Below, one piece after another: positions 32,399 through 41,206 of a stretch of 64,000 bases of DNA (within the stretch, counting starts at the first letter, position 1; each line of letters opens with the position of its first letter). A model generated the notes under the pieces. It did not search any database, had not been told where the DNA came from, and saw nothing but the letters and a program-made list of their open reading frames with translations. The translations under genes were made by a program, and so were the position numbers. This DNA is from Raoultibacter phocaeensis (GTDB lineage: Bacteria > Actinomycetota > Coriobacteriia > Coriobacteriales > Eggerthellaceae), in NCBI RefSeq assembly GCF_901411515.1, contig NZ_CABDUX010000001.1:1550001-1614000 (forward strand), read 5' to 3'.

Positions 32399-34645
32399 GT
32401 GGACCGATTCGCTACGTTCGTCATCGATCATAAGAAGCCCGTCGTGTGGCTTACGCTCGCGCTCGCCATCGTGGGTGCGGTGATGACGTTTCTGGTCCCC
32501 ATCAACTACAACCTCTCCGATTACCTGCCCGAGTCAACCGAATCGATGCGTGCGGTCGATACGATGCAAGACGAATTCGGTGCAGCGGTGCCCAACGCGC
32601 GGGTCATGCTCGACAACGTGAGCATCACCGAAGCGCTCGAGTACAAGGAAAAGCTTGGCGCGGCAGCGGGCGTCGACGACGTCATGTGGCTCGACGACGT
32701 GGTGGACTTGGGTACTCCGATCGAAATGCTCGACCAGGCTACCGTCGAGCAATACTACAAAGACGGCCATGCCATCTTCGATGTGACCATCGCCTCGGGC
32801 AAAGAGTCGGAAGCGATGGATGCCATCTATCCTATCATCGGCGAGGGCGGCCACGCATCGGGCCAGGCGGTTAGTACTGCCGAGATGAAGTCCATGACTG
32901 TCACCGAGGTTATGAACGGCATTCTCATTCTCGTGCCGCTCATCCTGCTCATCCTCGTGCTTTCGACTACCTCGTGGATAGAGCCCATCCTCTTTCTGCT
33001 CGCCATCGGCGTATCGGTGCTTATGAATATGGGAACGAACCTGTTCATGGGAGAGGTGTCGTTCATCGCGTTCATGGTGGCGCCCGTGTTGCAGCTTGCG
33101 GTGTCGCTCGACTACGCGATCTTCCTCCTCCATGCGTTCCAGCGGTTTAGGGAAACCGAACCCGATGCCGTGTCGGCCATGCGCGCCGCGATGAAGAAGA
33201 GCTTCTCCTCGATTGCTGCTTCGGCGGCAACGACGTTCTTCGGATTTGCCGCGCTGTGCTTCATGCAGTTCCAGATCGGTATGGATCTAGGCCTTGCGCT
33301 CGTGAAGGGCATCGTGCTCTCGTTTCTGTGCGTGGTCATCTTCCTTCCCGCGTTTACGCTCATGGCTTACAAGCTCATCGACAAGACGCGCCATCGCCGA
33401 TTCTTGCCGACGTTTCGGGGGGCGGGCAAGTACCTCGCGCCTTTCCGTATTCCGATGTTTGTCATCGTGATCGTACTTGCGGTGCCGTGTTTCCTCGCCC
33501 AATCGAACACCCAGTTCACCTATGGGATGGGCTCGGTCGAAGGCAGTCAGACGCGCGCTTCGCTCGATGCGGAGGCCATTGAGAAAACGTTCGGGCAGGC
33601 CGAGACGACTGTCGTGCTCGTGCCGAACACCGATAGGGCGCGCGAAGCGGAGCTTGTGGGCGAACTCGAGCAGATTCCGCATGTGACGTCGGTGCTTTCC
33701 TATACGAACACCGTTGGGCTGACTATTCCCGTGGAATTTCTCGATGATGGGATCACAAGCCAGTTCTATTCGGATGATTACGCGCGTATCGTCGTGTACG
33801 CTGATACGGAGAACGAAGGCGACACGGCATTTCGCGTCGTCGAGCAGATTCGCGAGAAGGCGAGTGCGCTCTACGGCAACGAGAGCATGTCGGCGGGCTA
33901 CGCGACGAGTCTCTACGATATGCGCGATGTGGTCACGGTGGACAACCAGACGACGAATCTCATCGCCATCTGCGCGATCATCCTCGTGCTCCTGCTTACG
34001 TTCAAATCGGCCACGCTGCCGGTCATCCTCATCGCTACCATCGAATCGGCCATTTTCATCAACCTTGCCGTGCCGTATCTGGCGGGCGATTCGCTCAACT
34101 ACCTCGGCTTCCTCGTCATCAATACGGTGCAGCTCGGCGCTACGGTGGACTACGCCATCCTGTTCACCGACAACTACCGGAAAAACCGCCAAGTCATGGC
34201 CGTGCGCCCCGCGCTTGCGAAAACGCTCGGGGATACGTTCTTCAGCATCCTCGTATCGGCGAGCATCCTTTCGCTCACCGGAGCTGTGCTTTGGCTCACC
34301 TCGAGCAACAACATCGTATCGATCCTCGGGTTGCTTCTGTGCCGTGGAACGCTGCTTTCGTTTCTGCTTGTGGTCACCTTTTTGCCGGGAGCGCTGCTCG
34401 TTTTCGACAAGCTCATCGGCAAAACCACGTGGCGCGCGAACTTCTTCGACCCGCGTACCTCGAACGGATCGGGAACAGAAGGCGGCCCCCGTACGCCGAA
34501 CGGCTCGAGTGCATTTCCCGAAACCCGCACCTCGGGTGAGCTGGGAGCAGAAGGCGATTTCCGTACGCCGAACAGCCCGAATGTATCACCTGATTCCCGC
34601 CTAATAAGCGACACGCTTTCATCTCGTAAGGAGGAATCGTCATGA
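32399..34645 (+). CDS. MMPL/RND-type membrane exporter
   Basis: A 748-residue protein with two sets of six helices, each preceded by an extracytoplasmic loop: helix 1 at about 13-33, a loop to about 170, helices to about 345, a second loop, helices from about 520 to 680. The first half has the MMPL/SSD signature VAPVLQLAVSLDYAIFLLHA with the proton-relay Asp-Tyr; the second has VQLGATVDYAILFTDNYRK. Members export lipids, drugs or siderophores using proton flow. GTG at 32399 is the start, with AAAGGA upstream. The last 65 residues come from two copies of a 56-bp repeat and look non-essential. It overlaps the next gene by four bases. Confidence 0.9.
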   Translation: MDRFATFVIDHKKPVVWLTLALAIVGAVMTFLVPINYNLSDYLPESTESMRAVDTMQDEFGAAVPNARVMLDNVSITEALEYKEKLGAAAGVDDVMWLDDVVDLGTPIEMLDQATVEQYYKDGHAIFDVTIASGKESEAMDAIYPIIGEGGHASGQAVSTAEMKSMTVTEVMNGILILVPLILLILVLSTTSWIEPILFLLAIGVSVLMNMGTNLFMGEVSFIAFMVAPVLQLAVSLDYAIFLLHAFQRFRETEPDAVSAMRAAMKKSFSSIAASAATTFFGFAALCFMQFQIGMDLGLALVKGIVLSFLCVVIFLPAFTLMAYKLIDKTRHRRFLPTFRGAGKYLAPFRIPMFVIVIVLAVPCFLAQSNTQFTYGMGSVEGSQTRASLDAEAIEKTFGQAETTVVLVPNTDRAREAELVGELEQIPHVTSVLSYTNTVGLTIPVEFLDDGITSQFYSDDYARIVVYADTENEGDTAFRVVEQIREKASALYGNESMSAGYATSLYDMRDVVTVDNQTTNLIAICAIILVLLLTFKSATLPVILIATIESAIFINLAVPYLAGDSLNYLGFLVINTVQLGATVDYAILFTDNYRKNRQVMAVRPALAKTLGDTFFSILVSASILSLTGAVLWLTSSNNIVSILGLLLCRGTLLSFLLVVTFLPGALLVFDKLIGKTTWRANFFDPRTSNGSGTEGGPRTPNGSSAFPETRTSGELGAEGDFRTPNSPNVSPDSRLISDTLSSRKEESS
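34473..34600. repeat. Two copies of a 56-bp repeat inside the MMPL 3' end
   Basis: 34473-34528 and 34545-34600 align along their length (shared GCAGAAGGC-like and CCGTACGCCGAAC blocks, both ending CCCGC). They encode EGGPRTPNGS and EGDFRTPNSP near the C-terminus. Confidence 0.8.
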
Positions 34646-36486
34646 ACGATACCCGAATGACGAACCGTATACTGCGCACCGCCCTGTCCGTCTCGCTTGC
34701 GGGCGTGGTGGCGCTTGGGACGTTTGGCACGGTTTCGCTGCAAAATGCCCAGGCTGAGGAAGGGGGGGCGGGGGCTGGCTCGGATGCCTCGGCCGCTGCG
34801 TCTGCGGACGCAGCAAGCGGCTCGGCCGACAACGCGACCTCGTCGTCGGACGCAACGGCGGGCGGCTCGGCTTCGTCGGGCGAAGCGGGTGACGAAGGTT
34901 CAAAGAGCGCCGCCTCTAGCGTGAACACAACGCCGAAAGACGAGGTCGTGTACGCACGGCTTGCGGGCGACGGCGCGGTGAACAGCGTATACGTGGTAAA
35001 CGTGCTTTCCCCCGAAAAACCGGGCGCGGTGACCGACTACGGCGACTACGCCTCGGTCACCAATCTCACCGACACGAGCGCCATCGAGCAGGACGGCGAC
35101 GCGCTCACCGTCGACGTGACGGGCGAGTCGTTTCGCTACCAAGGCGATCTTGCGGACACCAACCTTCCCTGGAACGTTTCCGTAACCTATACGCTCGACG
35201 GTAAGCCGATGAGCGCGTCTGATCTCGGTGGTGCAAGCGGTGCGCTCGAAATCACGATCGATACGAAGCGAAACGATGCAGTCGATCCGACGTTCTTCGA
35301 TAACTACCTGCTGCAGGTCACGCTCGCGTTTGCGGAAGGGAAGGCGACGAATGTGGCCACGCCCGACGGGCAGATCGCGCTTGCGGGATCGAACACGCAA
35401 GTTACCTTTACGGGAATGCCCGGCAAAGACGGCTCGTTCACCGCGACGGCCGACGTGACCGACTTCGAGATGGACGGGGCGAGCCTTGCGGCCGTGCCGT
35501 TTTCCATGGTGATCGAATCGCCTGACAAAGAAGGGCTGCTTTCGGGATTCGTGCAGCTTGCCGACGGCGTGGGCGAGCTCAAAGACGGTGCCGACCAGAT
35601 CGCAAGCGGCGCGCAGGACCTCTCGGCGGGTGCCGGCGAGATGGCTTCGGGTATATCCGGCATCGCCGACGGCGCGGCGGGCGTTTCGTCGGGCGCGGGA
35701 GACATTGCCGCGGGCGCAAACGGTATCGCGAGCGGTCTCGAGGCCTACCAGCAGGGCCTCAACGCCCAGGCGCAGCAATCCCAATCTTCGATCATCGATA
35801 CGAGCGCGCAGAGCCAAGCGTATCAGGCTGCTATGCAAACGTATGTGGGTGCATTCGCCATGGCTTATCATGCTGCGGATCCCGAAACCGTCGGACCCGA
35901 AGTCGCTATGGCACAGGCCCAGCAGGCTACGGCGGCCCAAGCGGCAGAGGTGCAGACGGCGCTTCAAGCGCTCGTAACCGTGGAGGCTGCGAATGCAGCC
36001 TACGGCGCGGTGGCCCAGACGCTCTCATCGGCTGCAGCGGGTCTCGATGCGGAAAGCGACGGACAGAGCCTCATAGGCGGCATCAAAGCGCTTGCGGCGG
36101 GTGCGTCTTCTTTGGCGGCAGGTGCCGAGGAGCTTTCTGGCGGCGCGTCGAGTGCGGCGGCGGGTGCGAACTCTCTTTCGTCAGGTGCGGGCGAGCTCGC
36201 AGGCGGGGCAGGGCAGCTCGCCGACGGAACCGGTAGCCTTTATACGGAGATTCAGGCGATGCCCGATACGGTGAGCGAAGAAATTGATACTATGATCGCT
36301 GAATACAGCAAAAGCGATTTCGAGCCGACAAGTTTTACCAGTTCGAAAAACACCGATGTTACGCTGGTGCAGTTCGTGATGGCCACCGAGCCCATCGTTG
36401 CACCCGAGCAGAGCGAGCCCGAAAGCCAGCCGGCTGAAGACACGTTCTGGGATCGCCTTCTGGCGCTGTTCGGCATCGGGGATTAG
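34642..36486 (+). CDS. YhgE/Pip-like secreted repeat protein
   Basis: A 614-residue exported protein. A signal peptide (ILRTALSVSLAGVVALGTFG, then AQA) is followed by an Ala/Ser-rich linker to about 95, then beta-rich sequence. From about 300 on there are two blocks of short Gly-Ala heptad-like repeats of the form LxxGAxxLxxGA (GADQIASGAQDLSAGAGEMAS; later LAAGASSLAAGAEELSGGA), as in YhgE/Pip and type VII accessory proteins. Residues about 380-470 are Gln/Ala-rich. Unlike YhgE it has no clear C-terminal membrane helices, though the end (FWDRLLALFGI) may be amphipathic. It overlaps the MMPL gene by ATGA, suggesting a periplasmic partner of that exporter. Confidence 0.7.
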   Translation: MNDTRMTNRILRTALSVSLAGVVALGTFGTVSLQNAQAEEGGAGAGSDASAAASADAASGSADNATSSSDATAGGSASSGEAGDEGSKSAASSVNTTPKDEVVYARLAGDGAVNSVYVVNVLSPEKPGAVTDYGDYASVTNLTDTSAIEQDGDALTVDVTGESFRYQGDLADTNLPWNVSVTYTLDGKPMSASDLGGASGALEITIDTKRNDAVDPTFFDNYLLQVTLAFAEGKATNVATPDGQIALAGSNTQVTFTGMPGKDGSFTATADVTDFEMDGASLAAVPFSMVIESPDKEGLLSGFVQLADGVGELKDGADQIASGAQDLSAGAGEMASGISGIADGAAGVSSGAGDIAAGANGIASGLEAYQQGLNAQAQQSQSSIIDTSAQSQAYQAAMQTYVGAFAMAYHAADPETVGPEVAMAQAQQATAAQAAEVQTALQALVTVEAANAAYGAVAQTLSSAAAGLDAESDGQSLIGGIKALAAGASSLAAGAEELSGGASSAAAGANSLSSGAGELAGGAGQLADGTGSLYTEIQAMPDTVSEEIDTMIAEYSKSDFEPTSFTSSKNTDVTLVQFVMATEPIVAPEQSEPESQPAEDTFWDRLLALFGIGD

Positions 36487-36550
36487 GCGGGAGACGGTCG
36501 GCATCGCACCCGGAGCGCCGCGTGCGCGGATCGAGTGGAAAGAGGAACCG

Positions 36551-37909
36551 ATGGCGTTACCTGCAGCCGACCTGACCAAAAAGGCCGACAACAAAACGAC
36601 GATGGAGTTGGGAGCCGTGCTGCCCCTGACCGCCGAAGTCAAAAACGATCACCTGTTCATCGGAGGCGTCGACATGGTCGAACTCGCCCGCGAGCAGGGC
36701 ACGGCGCTCTACGTGATGGACGAAGCCGATATGCGCTACCGCATGGAAACCTACCTCAGCGCGTTTCGCAGCCGCTACGAGAATTCGGATGTAGTGTTCG
36801 CGAGCAAGGCGTTTCTTAACAAGGCGGCAGCTAAGATCGTCGCCGGAGAGGGCCTGTGCCTCGACGTGTCGGGTGGCGGCGAGCTCGCGGTGGCACGCGC
36901 GGCGGGCTTTCCGATGGACCGGGTGTTCGTGCACGGCAACAACAAGACGCCGCTCGAGCTTACCGAGGCGATCGAGGCGGGGGGGGGGGGCATCGTTATC
37001 GATTCGCGCATCGAGCTCGACCGCGTGTCCAAGATCGCTGGCGAACACGGCACAGTCCAGGATATCTACATGCGCATCACGCCGGGTGTGGAGGCCGATA
37101 CCCACGAGTACATCCGCACCGGGTGCGAAGATTCGAAGTTCGGTTTCACCATGCGTGAGGATTGGGCGTTCAACTGCGTGAAAGACGTGCTTGCGGCCCC
37201 GAACGTGCGCTTGGCGGGCATCCACATGCACATCGGTTCGCAGATTTTCGCGCTCCACTCGTTCAGGGAGGCCATCAAGGTGATGGTCGAGCTTATGGCG
37301 CGCATCAAGGCCGAATACGACTACGAGATCGAAGAACTCGATGTGGGCGGCGGTTTGGGCATCGCGTACACAACCGAGGATAAGCCTTCGACCATCGAAG
37401 ACTTCGCCGAGTGCGTGACTTCGGCCGTCAAGGAGTACTGCGCCGAGTTCGACGTGAATCTGCCGCGCCTGCTCACCGAACCGGGCCGCAGCCTCGTGGC
37501 GAATGCGGGCGTGACGCTCTACACCGTGGGCATCTTGAAAACGCTGCCGGGCATCCGCAAGTACGTCGCGGTGGACGGCGGCATGTCCGACAACATCCGC
37601 ACGGCGCTCTACCATGCCGAATACGAGCCGGTCATCGCGAACAAGGCCGGTCAACCCCGCACCGAAATCGTCACGCTTGCAGGCAAGCATTGCGAAAGCG
37701 GCGATGCCGTGGTCGTCGACATGTCGATCCAGCATCCCGATCTCGGCGACATCGTGTGCGTGTTCGGAACGGGCGCGTACTGCTACACTATGTCGAACAA
37801 CTACAACGGGCAACCGCGCCCCGCGATCGTGTTTGTGAAAGACGGCGAAGCGAGGGTGACGACGCGCCGCCAAACCTACGAGGACTTGCTGGCGTGCGAT
37901 CTGGATTAA
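36551..37909 (+). CDS. lysA: Diaminopimelate decarboxylase
   Basis: A PLP-dependent fold III enzyme that converts meso-diaminopimelate to L-lysine. The 452-residue protein shows the PLP lysine in VVFASKAFLNKAA, the HIGSQI motif, the phosphate-binding VGGGLGIAY and the PLP/dimer region CESGDA with TGAYCYTMSNNYNG. AGAGGAA precedes the ATG at 36551. Codons for Ala-Gly-Gly-Gly-Gly near residue 143 contain a run of 12 G, a slippage-prone tract inside a central metabolic gene. hom follows after 11 bases, so lysine and threonine/methionine branches share an operon. Confidence 0.95.
   Translation: MALPAADLTKKADNKTTMELGAVLPLTAEVKNDHLFIGGVDMVELAREQGTALYVMDEADMRYRMETYLSAFRSRYENSDVVFASKAFLNKAAAKIVAGEGLCLDVSGGGELAVARAAGFPMDRVFVHGNNKTPLELTEAIEAGGGGIVIDSRIELDRVSKIAGEHGTVQDIYMRITPGVEADTHEYIRTGCEDSKFGFTMREDWAFNCVKDVLAAPNVRLAGIHMHIGSQIFALHSFREAIKVMVELMARIKAEYDYEIEELDVGGGLGIAYTTEDKPSTIEDFAECVTSAVKEYCAEFDVNLPRLLTEPGRSLVANAGVTLYTVGILKTLPGIRKYVAVDGGMSDNIRTALYHAEYEPVIANKAGQPRTEIVTLAGKHCESGDAVVVDMSIQHPDLGDIVCVFGTGAYCYTMSNNYNGQPRPAIVFVKDGEARVTTRRQTYEDLLACDLD
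36979..36990 (+). repeat. Poly-G tract (12 G) inside lysA
   Basis: Twelve consecutive G residues encode four glycines. Gain or loss of one base would shift the frame, as in contingency loci of other bacteria. The frame given here is open. Confidence 0.9.
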
Positions 37910-37920
37910 GGGAGAATACC

Positions 37921-39204
37921 ATGGCTGTAAAACTCGGATTGGTCGGCACCGGCACCGTCGGCGGCGGCTGCATCGAGATACTCAAGAACCACAAAAGCGC
38001 GTTCAATCGCCACTACGGCATCGACGTCGAGCTCACCCGCGTGTGCTCGCGCAATCCCGAACAGGCGCTCGAGCACGGCGTAGAGGATATCTTCACGCAG
38101 GATTACACGGACATCGTGAACGACCCCGACATCGATATCGTCATCGAGCTCATCGGCGGAACCACCATTGCGCGCAACGTGGTTTTGGAGTCGCTTCGCG
38201 CGGGCAAGAACGTGGTCACGGCCAACAAGGCGCTCATGGCGACCTACGGCGAAGAGGTCATGGCGGCCGCTGCGGAGGCAGGCAAGGAGATCGCCTTCGA
38301 GGCGAGCGTGGGCGGCGGCATCCCCATCATCGATCCGCTCAAACATTCGCTCATCGCAAACCGCATCGACGCCGTGATGGGCATCGTGAACGGCACGACG
38401 AACTACATGCTCACCCGTATGGCCGAAGACGACATGCCCTACGACGAGGTGCTTGCCGAGGCGCAGGCAAAGGGCTTCGCCGAAGCCGATCCGACGGCCG
38501 ACGTCGACGGCCTCGACGCGGCGGCCAAGATCGCCATCCTCGCTTCCATTGCGTTCAACTCGCGCGTGACCATCGACGACGTGCATACCGAGGGCATCCG
38601 CAGCATCACGCCGCTCGACCTCGAAATCGCGAAGGACATGGGCTACTGCGTGAAGCTCCTCGCGCATGCGCACCGCACCGACGAGGGAATCGACGTGCGC
38701 GTGCACCCCACCATGCTGCCGCTCGGCCACCAGCTCTCCACGGTGAACGGCGTGTTCAACGCCATCTTCGTTGTGGGCGATGCGGTGGGCGAGACGATGT
38801 TCTTCGGCGAGGGCGCGGGTTCGGGCCCGGCGGCGAGCGCCGTCATGGGCGATGTGCTCGAAGTAGCCCGCCACATCCAGATGGGCATCGACCCCATCGT
38901 CGGCTGCACCTGCACCGACGAGCTGCCCATCGTGCCGATGGAAAACCTCAAGACCAAGTACTACATCCGCTTCGCCGTGGCCGACCGCTCGGGCGTGCTC
39001 GCCTCCATGGCGGGCGTGTTCGCCGACCACAACGTGAGCGTGCACTCGGTCATCCAGCGCGGCAAGAAGGATTCGGGCACGGTCGACCTCACCTACGTCA
39101 CGCACACCGCGCGTGAGAAGAGCGTGCGCGCCGTGCTCGCCGACATCGCGAAGCTCGACGACGTGCTGCGCGAGGAACCCTCGGTCATCCGCGTGGAGGA
39201 CTAG
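37921..39204 (+). CDS. hom: Homoserine dehydrogenase
   Basis: Reduces aspartate semialdehyde to homoserine with NAD(P)H. The 427-residue protein has the Rossmann motif LGLVGTGTVGGG at residues 5-16, the NGTTNYML and EADPTADVDGLDAA catalytic-domain signatures with the conserved Lys in DAAAKIAILA, and a C-terminal ACT domain (about 345-427, YYIRFAVADRSGVLASMAGVF), expected to give threonine feedback. GGAGAAT lies before the ATG. It follows lysA directly. With metA and metY in the same window it feeds methionine synthesis. Confidence 0.96.
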   Translation: MAVKLGLVGTGTVGGGCIEILKNHKSAFNRHYGIDVELTRVCSRNPEQALEHGVEDIFTQDYTDIVNDPDIDIVIELIGGTTIARNVVLESLRAGKNVVTANKALMATYGEEVMAAAAEAGKEIAFEASVGGGIPIIDPLKHSLIANRIDAVMGIVNGTTNYMLTRMAEDDMPYDEVLAEAQAKGFAEADPTADVDGLDAAAKIAILASIAFNSRVTIDDVHTEGIRSITPLDLEIAKDMGYCVKLLAHAHRTDEGIDVRVHPTMLPLGHQLSTVNGVFNAIFVVGDAVGETMFFGEGAGSGPAASAVMGDVLEVARHIQMGIDPIVGCTCTDELPIVPMENLKTKYYIRFAVADRSGVLASMAGVFADHNVSVHSVIQRGKKDSGTVDLTYVTHTAREKSVRAVLADIAKLDDVLREEPSVIRVED

Positions 39205-39252
39205 ACGTTTTCGTATAAGCTCCGGATGCTCCCAGCGAGCACCGTTCGGTAG

Positions 39253-39295
39253 TCCTCCCAGGCGATGGCTCTGTCAAACAGATCGTCTGGGAGGA
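39253..39295. terminator. Long hairpin after hom
   Basis: TCCTCCCAGGCGAT and ATCGTCTGGGAGGA pair at 13 of 14 positions around a 15-base loop that has its own CTGT/ACAG stem. It lies 49 bases past the hom stop and before the convergent GT51 gene; no T-run follows, so the role is uncertain. Confidence 0.5.
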
Positions 39296-39374
39296 GCCGC
39301 TTCATCTGGGCGCGGAATTCGCCGCTTTTAAGTACCAACAAGCACTGAACACGTATGAGCTGCCGCTCGATTCC

Positions 39375-40187
39375 TTACGCCGCTTCTGCAATCTCCTGCG
39401 ATTCCTGGGGTGTGATCATCTTGTACTCGACCATCTGACGAAGCACCTGCAGTTGCCGTTCGCGTGCAAGTTCGGGGTTCTCGGACGGCGCGTATGCCGA
39501 CGGTGCATTCGGTACGCCGGCAAGCAACGTGGCCTCCGAATCCGAAAGCTCGGAAGGCGCTTTGCCGAAGTAGCCCATGCTCGCATCGCGGATGCCGTAG
39601 TAGCCGTCGCCGAAGTAGATCGAGTTCACGTACAGTTCGAGGATCTTTTCTTTCGAAAGCTTCGATTCCAGATCAAACGCCATGAACACTTCAGCAACCT
39701 TGCGCTCAAGCTCCCGATCCTGGCTGAAGAACTGGTTTTTCGCAAGCTGTTGGGTTATGGTGCTGCCGCCTTCGACGAATGAGCCGGCCTTCAGATCGTT
39801 TACGAGTGCCCGACCCGTGGCTATAATGTCGAATCCGGGATGCAGGTAGAAACGATGGTCCTCGACGGCGACGACTGCATCAAGATAGCGCTCTGGCAGC
39901 TCTTCGATAGGGGTGAAGCCCGGAGACGCTTCGATCTGCTCGATCATTGCGGTAATGGGCGTGGCCTCGAGCGCCTCCTGATACATCGAATAGCCGCGCG
40001 AACCGTAGAACGCCACAACGCAGAGGGCGAGCATTGCGATCACGACCAAGAGTCCCGCTGCGATGGAGCCCGCTGAGCGGTTGCGTGTGTGCGGTGCAAC
40101 CATTACGCGCCGTGTGCGGGCGCTCGTTTGATACGGAGCGTAAAAGCGATTGCCGTCCGCTTTCGTCGTGCTGTATCCGTTGCCCAT
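39375..40187 (-). CDS. Monofunctional peptidoglycan transglycosylase (GT51)
   Basis: A 270-residue membrane protein: short basic cytoplasmic tail, one helix at about 41-62, then a GT51 domain that polymerises lipid II glycan chains. Motifs are VVAVEDHRFYLHPGFD with catalytic Glu109, GGSTITQQLAKN (140-151), ELERKVAE and ILELYVNSIYFG. There is no transpeptidase domain, so it is of the MtgA/SgtB kind. AGGTGAG upstream selects the ATG at 40187; a longer frame to 40268 lacks support. It is convergent with hom. Confidence 0.92.
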   Translation of the reverse strand: MGNGYSTTKADGNRFYAPYQTSARTRRVMVAPHTRNRSAGSIAAGLLVVIAMLALCVVAFYGSRGYSMYQEALEATPITAMIEQIEASPGFTPIEELPERYLDAVVAVEDHRFYLHPGFDIIATGRALVNDLKAGSFVEGGSTITQQLAKNQFFSQDRELERKVAEVFMAFDLESKLSKEKILELYVNSIYFGDGYYGIRDASMGYFGKAPSELSDSEATLLAGVPNAPSAYAPSENPELARERQLQVLRQMVEYKMITPQESQEIAEAA

Positions 40188-40362
40188 GATGCTCACCTGC
40201 CGTTCGGTTTTTCGGTTTCTGCTTCGTTCAGCATACCTCGTTGTCCTTGCAGCTACCTTACAGGCCACTTATGGGCGCCTTACACTTTTGTAAGCGAGCG
40301 TGCGGCCCGCGCCTCGGCGTTTGGTATTCTTTAGGGAACGGCATGACTGGAAGGAGTTCCCC

Positions 40363-41016
40363 ATGGCAACCGGAGCGGTATTCGATTGCGACGGCACGCT
40401 GCTCGATTCGATGGAAGCGTGGCATATCGTGCAAAGCGATTTGGCGAAGCGCGCGGGTATCGTATCGACCGACGAGCTTACCGTCGAGTTGGGCCCGATG
40501 ACCATTCCCGAAGCAGGTGCCTATCTCCATGCGAAATACGGCGTCGGAATCGATGCCGACGATGTGGTGGGCATGATCGACGAAGGCATGCTCGCGTATT
40601 ACCGAACCAGCGCCCAACCGCGCCCGGGTGCTCTCGAATTCGTGCGGGCGCTTGTCGATCTCGGGGTAAGCTGCAGCGTAGCCTCGTCGAGCCCTCAATC
40701 GTACTTGCAGGCAGGACTTGAGCATGCGGGTTTCGCTCCGTACCTCGATGCCATCGTGTCGGTCGATGATGTGGGGGCGTCGAAACGCGAACCTGCAGTG
40801 TTCAATCAGGCGTGCAAGCTCATGGGAACGAGCATTGCCGAAACCTGGGGTTTCGAAGACTCGTTGTATGCGCTTCGCACGCTCAAGCGTGCGGGATACA
40901 GAACAGTCGGTGTTTACGACACGGATCTTGCGGGTACGTTCGAGGAGTTGTCCGAGGTCGCAGACGTGACCGTCCGATCGTTTTTCGAGCTTGACGTGCG
41001 TCGATTCGCCCGTTGA
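40363..41016 (+). CDS. HAD-superfamily phosphatase (PGM-like)
   Basis: A 217-residue cytoplasmic hydrolase. Motif I is VFDCDGTLLDS with the nucleophile Asp8 and Asp10; motif II is VASSSPQS; motif III and IV regions are GASKREPAVFNQAC and WGFEDSLYALRTLKRAG. The helical cap between motifs I and II places it with phosphoglycolate phosphatase/beta-phosphoglucomutase types. The substrate cannot be deduced. AAGGAG sits eight bases before the ATG at 40363. It is a single-gene unit. Confidence 0.88.
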   Translation: MATGAVFDCDGTLLDSMEAWHIVQSDLAKRAGIVSTDELTVELGPMTIPEAGAYLHAKYGVGIDADDVVGMIDEGMLAYYRTSAQPRPGALEFVRALVDLGVSCSVASSSPQSYLQAGLEHAGFAPYLDAIVSVDDVGASKREPAVFNQACKLMGTSIAETWGFEDSLYALRTLKRAGYRTVGVYDTDLAGTFEELSEVADVTVRSFFELDVRRFAR

Positions 41017-41206
41017 GCGCCAGGGAAGCAGGCTTTTCCGGTAAAGGTGTATAAGAACTTGTACGCCTTGCTAAAATGTTCATGATTGCGAAACGCGGTT
41101 GCGCAGGCGTTTGCTATACTGGATAAATCCTATTTTGCAGGTGTCATTATTTATAAAACTCCTGCTAATACATGATAAACGGTCTTAGAATTACCAAGGA
41201 GGAACG

